Of a stretch of 64,000 bases of DNA, positions 8,243-16,529 are shown piece by piece. Position 1 is the stretch's first letter. Each line of letters starts with the position of its first letter. Made by a program: the position numbers and the translations under genes. The DNA is taken from positions 248,001 to 312,000 of the forward strand of contig NZ_VWOX01000003.1 in assembly GCF_008629675.1 (NCBI RefSeq), written 5' to 3'. The notes below the pieces were generated by a model that saw only the letters and a program-made list of their open reading frames with translations, made no database searches and was not told where the DNA came from. The DNA comes from Roseiconus nitratireducens (GTDB lineage Bacteria > Planctomycetota > Planctomycetia > Pirellulales > Pirellulaceae).

Positions 8243-8278
8243 CTGGGATACCGGCGGGGACACCAACTGGGACACCGG
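8243..8278. repeat. Degenerate 12-bp repeat, 3 copies
   Basis: Three adjoining 12-mers (ctgggataccgg, cggggacaccaa, ctgggacaccgg) lie just after the TerC gene, in the 275-bp gap before the Dabb protein. No gene or promoter could be recognised in this gap. Confidence 0.6.
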
Positions 8279-8498
8279 CAGGGCGGCAAAGCCGATGCAG
8301 GTGTCCCACACCGATCGGAATCGGCCGAGGGGAACCGACCGTCGGGAAGACAGGCGTGCCAAAGTCGGTTTTCCGGCCCCTGACCGTCCCCCGGGGAATC
8401 GGCGTCGATGTACAATCGTCGCTGCGCCGCACGCGTCCCGTGGTTGCTGTTTTACCCTCCCAACCGCCGTCTCCCTCTCTTTGACCCCCAGTTGCACT

Positions 8499-9296
8499 AT
8501 GCTCCCCCGCCGAATCTTTTTTCGAATCGCATTGATTGCCGGATTCTTCTGCCTGGCCGCCGGACCAGGCTGTTTCGCCCAAAACGACGACGCCTCGCAA
8601 TCGGAGAATGCGGTGACTGGAGACCCCACCGAAACCGCCGGCGACTCCGCGGAGTCACAAAAGAAAGGGCTGCTGCGGCACGCCGTGTTCTTCTCCTTCA
8701 AGGATTCTGCCAGCGAAGCCGACGTGCAGGAAGTCGTTGACGTGTTTGCCGCGTTGCCCAGCAAAATCGACTCGATCATTGACTTTCAATATGGCACGAA
8801 CAACAGCCCGGAAGGCTTGGACGACGGATTCACGCATTGCTTTCTGTTGACCTTTGCCGATGAAGCCGGCAGAAAAGAGTACTTGCCGCACGCGGCCCAC
8901 AAGGCATTCGGTGACGTGCTGCGTCCTCACATGAAAGATGTTTTCGTGCTGGACTACTGGGGCGACCCCTCGCAACCCAAACCAGAAAAATCGCTGCTGC
9001 ATGCCGTGTTCTTTGATTTCAAGGACGATGCTTCGCCCGAGAAAATCAAACAGGTCGAGGAAGCGTTTGCCGCGTTGCCGGAGAAAATCGACACGATTCG
9101 GGCCTTTGAATGGGGGACCAACAACAGCCCGGAAAGTCACGACGACGGTTTCACCCATTGCTTCCTGGTGACGTTCGATAGTGAAGAAGGACGCGCGGCG
9201 TACCTTCCCCATCCCGATCATCAAGCGTTCGTCGACGTCCTCAAACCCGTGTTGGAAAAGGCCCGCGTGCTGGATTTCTGGGCAGCGCAGCCGTAA
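8499..9296 (+). CDS. Exported protein with two Dabb (stress-responsive alpha/beta barrel) domains
   Basis: 265 residues from the ATG at 8499, which gives a signal peptide (FFRIALIAGFFCLAAGPGCFAQ). The Cys in GPGC could be a lipidation site, but the lipobox is imperfect. Two tandem Dabb domains follow, starting LLRHAVFFSFK (about residue 57) and LLHAVFFDFK (about 165). Each contains FxxGTNNSPE, DDGFTHCFL and a closing VLDYW/VLDFW. The two copies are very alike, so this is a recent internal duplication. Dabb domains form dimeric barrels, and here one chain would supply both halves. The function is unknown. Confidence 0.8.
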   Translation: MLPRRIFFRIALIAGFFCLAAGPGCFAQNDDASQSENAVTGDPTETAGDSAESQKKGLLRHAVFFSFKDSASEADVQEVVDVFAALPSKIDSIIDFQYGTNNSPEGLDDGFTHCFLLTFADEAGRKEYLPHAAHKAFGDVLRPHMKDVFVLDYWGDPSQPKPEKSLLHAVFFDFKDDASPEKIKQVEEAFAALPEKIDTIRAFEWGTNNSPESHDDGFTHCFLVTFDSEEGRAAYLPHPDHQAFVDVLKPVLEKARVLDFWAAQP

Positions 9297-9328
9297 AGGC
9301 TTCGACTGTCTAGAAGACGAACGCTCGA

Positions 9329-9360
9329 TTCCGCCGTCGCCGGCCGCGGCGCCGGCGGAA
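9329..9360 (+). terminator. GC-rich hairpin after the Dabb gene
   Basis: An imperfect palindrome of 32 bp (ttccgccg paired with cggcggaa at the ends, GC-rich inside) lies 33 bp past the Dabb stop. No U-tract follows. The rest of the gap to 9570 shows nothing recognisable. Confidence 0.45.
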
Positions 9361-9570
9361 GTCACCTCGTGCCGGACCGGCCGCTTCAAGCCGACTCTCC
9401 CGTGGCGGCCTTGCTGCTTGCCCAGCGGCTTGCTTCTGGCATCGTCCGCGTTTCGGTCCGTTCGTCACCGATCCGTGGTTTCACGGCTGCAGCCATTTCG
9501 TTAACGTTTTCGCTGTCGCGTAGCAGGACACGGATCTTTCAGGAACATTTGGCGAGGTCGACGAGCAACG

Positions 9571-10650
9571 ATGCTATACGCAGTGATCATGGCCGGCGGC
9601 AGCGGGACACGGTTCTGGCCGGCCAGCCGGAAGATGAAGCCGAAGCAATTGCTGTCGCTTGCCGGGGATCGAACGATGATCCAGGCCACCAGCGATCGGC
9701 TGACCGGGCTGGTGCCCATCGATCGTCAATGGATCGTCACGAACCGCAACTTGGTCGAACCGATCGCCGAGCAGCTGCCCGCGATGCCAAAGGCCAACCT
9801 GATCGGCGAACCGGCCAAACGCGACACCGCCCCTTGCATCGGATTGGCTGCCGCGTTGATCCAGCGCCAAGACCCCGACGCGATCATGGCCGTCATGCCG
9901 TCGGACCATGTCATCCAAACGTCCGATCAGTTTTCCGAAGCGATTGCGGCGGCCGAGCAGCTGGTCCTGCAGGACCCCGAGCGAATCGTCACCTTTGGAA
10001 TCAAGCCAACGTACCCGGCCGAGTCGTTCGGCTACATCCAACGCGGGGATGCCGTGACGACAGCGGACGGCCCCAAGGCCTTCGCGGTCGCGGAATTCCG
10101 CGAGAAACCGGACCAGCAAACAGCCGCCGAATACTTGGCCTCGGGCCGCTACTACTGGAACAGCGGCATTTTCGTTTGGAAAGCTTCCACGATTCTGGAT
10201 GCGCTCCGGAGCCGGCAGCCGGACATGTACTCCCATTTGCAAGCCATCGCCGACAGCATCGGGACTGCCGAGTACGCCGAAACGCTGGATCGGGAGTTCA
10301 CAGCCATCGAAGGGACGTCCATCGACTACGCGGTGATGGAGTCTTACCCGAACGTGGTCGTCATCGAAGCCCCGTTCGGTTGGGACGATGTCGGCAGTTG
10401 GCAGTCGCTGGGAAGGCTTCATCCGTCCGACCCGCAGGGCAACACGGTGGTCGGCAAGCACCTCGGAATCGACACGACCGGCTCCATCATCTTTGGGTCA
10501 CCGGATCACACAATCGTCACCATCGGGGTGGAGGACCTGATCGTGGTGCAGACAAAGGACGCCACCCTGGTGGCTCCAAAGTCGGCTGAAGAGCGGGTCC
10601 GCGAAGTCGTCAAACGGCTGCAAGAGTCCGGACAGACCGATTGTTTGTAG
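9571..10650 (+). CDS. manC: Mannose-1-phosphate guanylyltransferase
   Basis: 359 residues. It makes GDP-mannose from mannose 1-phosphate and GTP, a precursor for polysaccharides and glycans. The nucleotidyltransferase signature GGSGTRFWPASRKMKPKQ is at the N-terminus. MPSDHVI, FREKPD, YYWNSGIF and APFGWDDVGSW follow in the order of the family. The length fits the single-domain form without a fused phosphomannose isomerase. No other GDP-sugar gene is adjacent. Confidence 0.92.
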   Translation: MLYAVIMAGGSGTRFWPASRKMKPKQLLSLAGDRTMIQATSDRLTGLVPIDRQWIVTNRNLVEPIAEQLPAMPKANLIGEPAKRDTAPCIGLAAALIQRQDPDAIMAVMPSDHVIQTSDQFSEAIAAAEQLVLQDPERIVTFGIKPTYPAESFGYIQRGDAVTTADGPKAFAVAEFREKPDQQTAAEYLASGRYYWNSGIFVWKASTILDALRSRQPDMYSHLQAIADSIGTAEYAETLDREFTAIEGTSIDYAVMESYPNVVVIEAPFGWDDVGSWQSLGRLHPSDPQGNTVVGKHLGIDTTGSIIFGSPDHTIVTIGVEDLIVVQTKDATLVAPKSAEERVREVVKRLQESGQTDCL

Positions 10651-10822
10651 GGCGACGATGAAACCGGTCAAAAGGGCGGAAACCGCCGCCGGAACGCCGC
10701 GACGGTAAGTCGATGCTAGGCTGTGTTCAGCCGGCCACGAGCAAATCGCCGGAAAATCCGTACACAGAGACTACGATTAGTCGCTCCGACGTCCTCCACT
10801 CTCGCTCGAATCGCCGCGACTC

Positions 10823-12727
10823 ATGCCTGTCCGCCTCCTGATTCTGTTGTCCCTGCTGTTGGCCCCCGCTGTCTCGGATCGCCTGGCGTCTGCCCAGGAC
10901 GATGCGGCATCCGAACAACCGCCAGACGAATTGGTCCGTCAATTGGAATCGACGGCGGCCCAGGGGGGAGATCGTTTGCCGCAGGCCATCGAATCACTGG
11001 CCCGCATCGGCGCCTGGCCGCAAGTCGATCGCTGGCTGGCGAAATTGGATGAGGTCCAGGATCAAAACGAACTGGCCCGCGCAGCGCAGATCATCGGCAA
11101 CAACCTGCTGCTCCGCATCTCCTTGCGCGAGGAACTCGGCGACGCCAGCCGCTCGGCGTTGGGCAAACTTACCGCGGCGGCCAAAGCCGTGATGGAATCT
11201 CCCCAGCGTCTCAGCCAGGCGCTCGAGCAGCTCGGATCCAGTCAGATCGACGACCGACTGAATGCCAACCGAACGCTGCTGCAAGGCGGCAACGCATCGA
11301 TCCAAACCATCGTGGGCGCGGTCGGCAAGGGCTTGCCGCAGCCGCAGCGGGGACGCGCGCTGAAAGTCCTGCGGTCGCTCGGTGATGGTGGTCAGCAAGC
11401 CCTGCAGCAGTTGGCCCTTTATGGTGCCGCATCGGTCCGTGCCAACGCGCTCGCCGCGCTGATTGAGATCGCCCCGGATGCCGCCACCGACGTGGCCGTC
11501 TCCGCCGCGTTCGCCGAGGATGCCGGGGACCAGGAACGTCAGCTGGCAGCCGACTTCCTGAATGCCATCTCACCCGGCATGACGCTCGATCGATCTGTCG
11601 CCTACCTGGCCGACCGTCTGCGGACGGCGCGATCGGTCGCCGCGCGCACCTCCAACGATCCGACGCCGGCGATCCTGTGGTCGGTCAATGAGGATCGAAC
11701 GGGTGTCGATTTCGTCCGCACCACTGAACTCTATGCCCAGTACCGCCAGGCCTACGATGCCGGGCAGCAGTTGCTCCGCCTGGGCGACGTCCCACCGAAG
11801 GCGTTCCAGTCCGCGCTGGCGGCCGATCTGGCCTATCGCGTGCTGGTCGACGTGATGTGGGGTGACGAGGACCAGGTCCAAGCGATCCTGAAGACTTATG
11901 GCGACCGGCTCACGCCGCAGCAGATCCAACTGGCCCTCGGAGCGGCACGCCGCGACCACCAGGTTCCCGCAGCGGTCGGGCTGCTGCGTTTGCTCACCAT
12001 GCTTCTGACCGACGACTCCGCCCCGTCCGCCTCCGACGCGCGGTCGATGTTGTTGACCGACGACGCCGGTGGCAGCTCGGAAGTCGTGCAGGCGACCTTG
12101 GACCCGGACCCGAGAGTCCGCTACGAAGCCGCCGCGATGATCGATCGAGTCGCCGGCCCGCTCACCGACGACGTTTCCTTTGCCGGATCCAGCTACGTCC
12201 GCAAGACCTTGGCGGAAATGTCGCGTTTGTCCCGCCAGCCCTCCGTCGTGTTGATTGAAACGCGGCCGTTGGTTGCCCTGCGTCAGGAAACCATTCTGGG
12301 ACAGCTGGGTTATCAGGTTCGGGCCGTGCAGAGTGTCGCGGCTGCCGAACGGGCGGTTTCCCAAGGAGGCGATCTGCGAATGGTGCTCAGCAAACTCCGG
12401 CTTGCCGATGCCACGCCGACCGAGCTGGTGGATCGAATCCGACGACTGCCGAAAGGGAAACACACTCCGATCGTGTTTTTCCAAGACGACGACGCCGACG
12501 AACGTGTGGTCAAAGCGGCGGAACTGGAAACGACGTCGCTACGTTGGAGCGACGCCACCACTCCGGCCGTGTACCTGGTTCCGCTGCCCGGCAGCATCAA
12601 CGCATTTGCCGACGTTCGAGCGGAAGTCGAATCCAAGCGTCGGCTTCCCCCGCTGAGCGTTTCGGAGCGGCTGAATTTTCAGGCAATCGGCACTCGGGCC
12701 CTGCAAGACGCAAAGATCGCCCGCTAA
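10823..12727 (+). CDS. Exported HEAT-repeat protein with a C-terminal receiver-like domain
   Basis: 634 residues with a signal peptide (LLILLSLLLAPAVSDRLASAQ). Residues 80-460 are helical and Ala/Leu/Gln-rich and look like HEAT/ARM repeats (for example ALKVLRSLGDGGQQALQQLA and VQATLDPDPRVRYEAAAMID). From about residue 473 the sequence changes to an alpha/beta pattern: PSVVLIETRP, GYQVRAVQSVAAAERAV, RMVLSKLRLADATPTELVDRI, TPIVFF. This is the pattern of a CheY-like receiver. The phospho-acceptor Asp would fall at the Ser/Lys of VLSKL, so it would be inactive. A receiver-like fold on an exported protein is odd, since receivers are cytoplasmic. The fold assignment needs a profile or structure search. 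The gene lies between manC and the sigma-54 activator, on the same strand. Confidence 0.7.
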   Translation: MPVRLLILLSLLLAPAVSDRLASAQDDAASEQPPDELVRQLESTAAQGGDRLPQAIESLARIGAWPQVDRWLAKLDEVQDQNELARAAQIIGNNLLLRISLREELGDASRSALGKLTAAAKAVMESPQRLSQALEQLGSSQIDDRLNANRTLLQGGNASIQTIVGAVGKGLPQPQRGRALKVLRSLGDGGQQALQQLALYGAASVRANALAALIEIAPDAATDVAVSAAFAEDAGDQERQLAADFLNAISPGMTLDRSVAYLADRLRTARSVAARTSNDPTPAILWSVNEDRTGVDFVRTTELYAQYRQAYDAGQQLLRLGDVPPKAFQSALAADLAYRVLVDVMWGDEDQVQAILKTYGDRLTPQQIQLALGAARRDHQVPAAVGLLRLLTMLLTDDSAPSASDARSMLLTDDAGGSSEVVQATLDPDPRVRYEAAAMIDRVAGPLTDDVSFAGSSYVRKTLAEMSRLSRQPSVVLIETRPLVALRQETILGQLGYQVRAVQSVAAAERAVSQGGDLRMVLSKLRLADATPTELVDRIRRLPKGKHTPIVFFQDDDADERVVKAAELETTSLRWSDATTPAVYLVPLPGSINAFADVRAEVESKRRLPPLSVSERLNFQAIGTRALQDAKIAR

Positions 12728-12971
12728 ATCAAACCCGGTATCAAAATCCGCCGCCAAACGCTAATTTTTGCGTGATGCCCGTCGGCATCGATCGGACGAT
12801 CAATTCGTGGGACGCGTCAAAGACCAGCGTGTTGCCGCCGCGGCGGCCGGTGGCGGAATCCCGATCGATTGCCCAGGCAAGACGGACATTCCGGCGATCC
12901 ATTTCCGCGTTGAAAAAACCGCTGGCGGCGGCGACGTCTGCTCGCCCCGCCGCGATGACCGCGAATGCTCC

Positions 12972-14042
12972 ATGGCAATTATTGGTAACTCCGCGACGAA
13001 CCATCCCAACAGCCCCTTGCCGGGGATCATCGGGAATTCTCCGGCGATGCGCGACGTGTATCGCATCACGCGGCGGGTCGCCGTCAGCAACGCTTCCGTC
13101 TTGGTGTTGGGTGAAACCGGCGTCGGAAAAGAATTGATCGCCGGGGCCGTTCACCAGCTCAGCCATCGCAGCGGCCGCCCGTTCGTGCGCGTCAACTGCG
13201 GGGCCCTCAGCGAAAGCTTGCTGGAGAGCGAACTGTTTGGACATGTTCGCGGTGCTTTTACCGGTGCCGTCACGAACCGCACCGGACGATTCGAAGCCGC
13301 CCAGGGTGGCACGATCTTTCTGGACGAAATCAACAGCACGTCGTTGACCCTGCAAGTCAAATTGCTGCGGGTGCTGCAGGAAAAGGAATTTGAGCGGGTG
13401 GGGGATACCAGCACGCTCCGGACGGACGTCCGAATCATCGCGGCCAGCAACCGGGACCTGATGGGCGAGGTGCGGGAAGGGCGGTTCCGCGAAGACCTTT
13501 ACTGGCGGCTTAACGTCGTCCCCATCGAGATCCCCGCCTTGCGAGAACGACGCGACGACATTCCCGCGTTGATCTCGCACTTTCTGGACTACTACAACGA
13601 ACTGAACGACCGGTATGTCGTTCACATCGGTCCCGGAACCATGGAAGCCCTGCAGGATTACCACTGGCCGGGAAACGTCCGGGAATTGCAAAACTACGTC
13701 GAACGGGCCGTCGTGATGGCCGAGACCGACGAGTTGACCACCGACCTGCTTCCCGATTGTGTCCGCAACGGCCGGACTCAGATGGCCCCTGATGCCGACG
13801 GCCCCACGCCGGCCAATTTTGATAGCTTGGCCCGCAACGTCGTTCAGGCAGGGCTGGACGAAATCGGCCAGGACGCCGGGGACGCCCACGGCAGCATCGT
13901 CAATCGCGTCGAGCGCGAACTGATCCAGCAGATCCTGCAGGCCTGTGGCGGCGTTCAGACCAAGGCCGCCGCCCGGCTGGGGATGAACCGCAACACCCTG
14001 CACAAGAAGATCAAAGAGTACGGACTGGGCGACGACGGCTAG
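12972..14042 (+). CDS. Sigma-54-dependent transcriptional activator without a sensory domain
   Basis: 356 residues. The AAA+ ATPase that opens sigma-54 promoters starts almost at the N-terminus. Walker A GETGVGKE is at 47-54, the sigma-54 contact loop GAFTGA at 94-99, and Walker B GGTIFLDE at 112-119. The later landmarks [11 protein letters not shown] and [10 protein letters not shown] are also present. The C-terminus has a Fis-type helix-turn-helix ([21 protein letters not shown]). The start at 12972 follows the usual beginning of the domain; it has no obvious ribosome site and the frame is open to 12768. With no receiver, PAS or GAF domain, control must come from a partner protein, as for PspF, or from the expression level. 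Confidence 0.88.
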   Translation: MAIIGNSATNHPNSPLPGIIGNSPAMRDVYRITRRVAVSNASVLVLGETGVGKELIAGAVHQLSHRSGRPFVRVNCGALSESLLESELFGHVRGAFTGAVTNRTGRFEAAQGGTIFLDEINSTSLTLQVKLLRVLQEKEFERVGDTSTLRTDVRIIAASNRDLMGEVREGRFREDLYWRLNVVPIEIPALRERRDDIPALISHFLDYYNELNDRYVVHIGPGTMEALQDYHWPGNVRELQNYVERAVVMAETDELTTDLLPDCVRNGRTQMAPDADGPTPANFDSLARNVVQAGLDEIGQDAGDAHGSIVNRVERELIQQILQACGGVQTKAAARLGMNRNTLHKKIKEYGLGDDG

Positions 14043-14054
14043 GGGACCAGATCT

Positions 14055-14104
14055 GTCTTCAGGCACAGCCTGACCTACAGAGCGTCTTCAGGCACAGCCT
14101 GACC
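14055..14104. repeat. Two direct copies of a 21-bp palindromic element
   Basis: Two identical 21-mers (14055-14075 and 14084-14104) start 29 bp apart. Each contains the perfect inverted repeat tcaggcacagcctga (6-bp arms, aca loop). They lie 13 bp past the stop of the sigma-54 activator. Confidence 0.9.
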
Positions 14105-14373
14105 GACGAAGAGGCTCTGCCCCACGTCGCCAGCGGATCCCCCCGCTGCAGAGCCGCACTTCGTAATGGGGCACAACACGACACAGGGAGATTCTGCGGC
14201 AAGAACCAATGAACAAGCGTTTCGGTCCGGAAATGCTCCCCAAAGAAAATTGGAAATCTGGCATTTTCGACGTGGGACATTCGGCGATTGGTGCGTTCTG
14301 GCTTTGTGCGGGGGCCTCTGAAGAACAGAAGCTTTCAACATTCATACGCAAGAACGCCTAGAAGACACGCACC

Positions 14374-14571
14374 ATGAAAAACCCCGAATTTACGCTGGAA
14401 CTCTCTGACGGAACGACCTTCGCCGTGGACTGCCGAGGGGATCACCGGCACCCGGACATCAAAGCGTTCTACCTTCCCGAAGGCGCCCTGCAGCCGTTCA
14501 GCAGCAAGAATTTGCCCACCGAGCGGCGTCGACACGCTAATCCGGAAGCCGCCCTTTCGGGGTCCCTGTAG
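14374..14571 (+). CDS. Doubtful small hypothetical protein
   Basis: 65 residues beginning MKNPEFTLELSDGTTFAVDC. The first 45 residues have a balanced, protein-like composition. The last 15 are Arg/Ala-rich and look like read-through of non-coding DNA. There is no clear ribosome site, and an open frame of similar length lies opposite. It could be a remnant or chance. Confidence 0.25.
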   Translation: MKNPEFTLELSDGTTFAVDCRGDHRHPDIKAFYLPEGALQPFSSKNLPTERRRHANPEAALSGSL

Positions 14572-14752
14572 GCGGCAATCGCCACTGCGCTTGCGTTCAC
14601 CATTTTTCCCTTGCGACGGCTGACCAGCGACCACTTCGGTCGCGGGGAAGGACCGCAAGGGCAGCTGGAATCACAGCGTCAAACCGGCCCTGGCGATCGA
14701 GTTGTTCCAGGGGTGATCGTCTTTCCGTGCGATGGAGCGTCCGTGATGCCGA

Positions 14753-15337
14753 TCAGGCATCATGAGCTGCCAGTCCTTCTGCGACCAATGCGATCGCGGC
14801 GCTCTGCATCGGCGTGCTCATGCTGGACATCGCCAGCCGTTCACGGGCCACTTGGGCCGGCGTCAGCGGCAGATGCATGAACACGCTGCGCGTCTTTCGC
14901 CCCATCATCTCGCTGTAATGCTGGCTCAGATACAGCGTTGCGTTGCACAGGTAGGTGCCCGCATGATGGGACACCTCCGCAGGAATCCCCGCCTCTAGCA
15001 ATCGGCCCAGACAGTCGTGCAGGTCCGTCGGCGAGCGGTACGCGGTGGGGCCATCGGAAATCAACGGTTCACCGTCGGTGCGGAGATTCAATCCGACCGA
15101 TTCCAGCTTGATCAGTGGCGATCCGGGAGACTGGCCCAAGTGGATCGCGAAGTCAAAATCTTGCTGGAGATCCAGTTCCAGCTGTCGCTGGGTGCGTCCC
15201 AGGTCCACCGGGTAGCGGCGGGTGGTGATTTCCAGGTTGCCCTCATACCAGCTGGTGAAATCGATCACGGCCAGCCAGCTTGAGTTATCGTCCCAGCGGT
15301 CATACGGCTCGAAAGCGGTCAACAGAACTCGAGTCAC
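14753..15337 (-). CDS. pcp: Pyroglutamyl-peptidase I-like cysteine peptidase (family C15)
   Basis: 194 residues from a GTG at 15337, preceded by AAAGG and giving the family's typical opening TRVLLTAFEPYDRW. Family members remove N-terminal pyroglutamate from peptides. The catalytic triad can be placed: Glu79 (KLESVGLNL), Cys131 (HHAGTYLCN) and His155 (VFMHLPLTP), with the same spacing as in the family. It is a little shorter than the usual 200-220 residues. The region around the Glu is divergent (GQSPGSP), so the substrate may differ. Confidence 0.8.
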   Translation of the reverse strand: MTRVLLTAFEPYDRWDDNSSWLAVIDFTSWYEGNLEITTRRYPVDLGRTQRQLELDLQQDFDFAIHLGQSPGSPLIKLESVGLNLRTDGEPLISDGPTAYRSPTDLHDCLGRLLEAGIPAEVSHHAGTYLCNATLYLSQHYSEMMGRKTRSVFMHLPLTPAQVARERLAMSSMSTPMQSAAIALVAEGLAAHDA

Positions 15338-15557
15338 GATCGCCTTTGCGAAAGACAGGGACGAATGCGCGCAGCAACAGACAGGGTGTCCGTTACCCGG
15401 CGAGGTTCGCCACATCATAGTTCACCGCGGAAACAGAATTGCCTGCGGGAGTCGCGGAATAGGCAAGATTCTCCGGGACGGGTTGCGTCGGCGCCCTCGC
15501 AGACGACGCAGATGCCTTGCCGCACCGTCAAATCACCCCGCTGGTCATCGGCCTGGC

Positions 15558-16511
15558 TCAGGCTGCGGCTCGGCCGTTTTGCCGCAGTCGCAATTCCTCG
15601 TCCTCGATCAGATTCCGATGCGACTGTCCGTCAAGCGCTGCGGTCATCCGCCGCTGCAAACTGCGTCGCATGGCGCGATGATAGCCCACCGATGCGGCGA
15701 ACAAGGTCAGCAGATTCGCGAAGCCGCTGTGGCGGACCAGCGGGTGAGGATCCATCACGAGATGGCTGTCGCTGCCGAAGGAGAACAACTTTCCGTCGAT
15801 CTCGCCGATCGTCTCTCCATCGGCCTCGACTTCGAAATCGGCACCGATGGAGAACCAGTGACGACGGAGCACCAGATTCCACATCTTCCGGCCGTCATAG
15901 AAACAGAAACTGAAGATTGACGGGATGCGAAAAGTGCGGTGGTTTTGTTGGACGTAAGTGACGTGTTCGCGGCGTCCCAACATGGCCGCGAAGGAAAGCA
16001 AGGGTTTCCCGGTGGCGATGGAGTTGTGTACTTCGGTGGCCGTCACCTGCTCCAACGTGCCGACCCATCGGACCCGTTGCCCGGTCGTGCGAAACAGCTT
16101 CAAAACCAACCGGCGAGATTCGATGTCCCCGGTTTCCAGTTTCATGATGGCATCATCGGCCAGGTTGACTTCCAGCTCTCGTTTCTGCTTTGACGAAAGC
16201 CGACCCGACCGTTTGATTTGTCGCTTCAACTCGTACCGACGTTTGTCCTTCATCGCCTCCAAACAGCTGTGCAGCTCTTCCTCGTCAGGCTTCCAGACAT
16301 CCGTCCGCAGTCCGACCAGGTGCGTCTTTTCCCAGTCACCGGTTTCGGAATCCAGCGAGCTGACCGTTCCGACGCAATCCATGTGCGTGGTGAAGTGATT
16401 CGAGTCGGCCGTTTTCAGTTTCTGCAACAGTTCGACATTGCTGGGATGAATTCCCGGCACGGCCCACATGTCGACAAACCGTTCGCGTCCAGTGTCAGAT
16501 GCATCCGCCAC
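15558..16511 (-). CDS. Conserved hypothetical protein, possibly with a tubby/LURP-one-like half
   Basis: 317 residues from a GTG at 16511, with GAGGGA 7-8 bases upstream. The first 130 residues are charged and helical. The C-terminal part has short beta-like strands with MWNLVLRRHWF, ADFEVEADGETIGEIDGKLF and SHLVMDPHPLV, which is how LURP-one/scramblase-like (tubby C-terminal) folds read. That comparison is tentative. No signal peptide or membrane helix is evident. It starts 18 bp after the BBP7 barrel gene on the same strand, so the two are probably co-transcribed. Confidence 0.6.
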   Translation of the reverse strand: MADASDTGRERFVDMWAVPGIHPSNVELLQKLKTADSNHFTTHMDCVGTVSSLDSETGDWEKTHLVGLRTDVWKPDEEELHSCLEAMKDKRRYELKRQIKRSGRLSSKQKRELEVNLADDAIMKLETGDIESRRLVLKLFRTTGQRVRWVGTLEQVTATEVHNSIATGKPLLSFAAMLGRREHVTYVQQNHRTFRIPSIFSFCFYDGRKMWNLVLRRHWFSIGADFEVEADGETIGEIDGKLFSFGSDSHLVMDPHPLVRHSGFANLLTLFAASVGYHRAMRRSLQRRMTAALDGQSHRNLIEDEELRLRQNGRAAA

Positions 16512-16529
16512 GACTGATCCCTCGGGTCC

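Larger units (their letters stand above)
14043..14752. other. Largest gene-poor gap, between convergent genes
   Basis: 710 bp between the sigma-54 activator and pyroglutamyl peptidase. It holds the paired palindromic repeat at 14055-14104 and one doubtful small frame at 14374-14571. The rest has no recognisable coding or RNA signal. Confidence 0.6.

Noticed and set aside
12741-14066. 441-codon minus-strand frame opposite the sigma-54 activator
   Set aside because: All AAA+ motifs are on the plus strand; the antisense translation is featureless.
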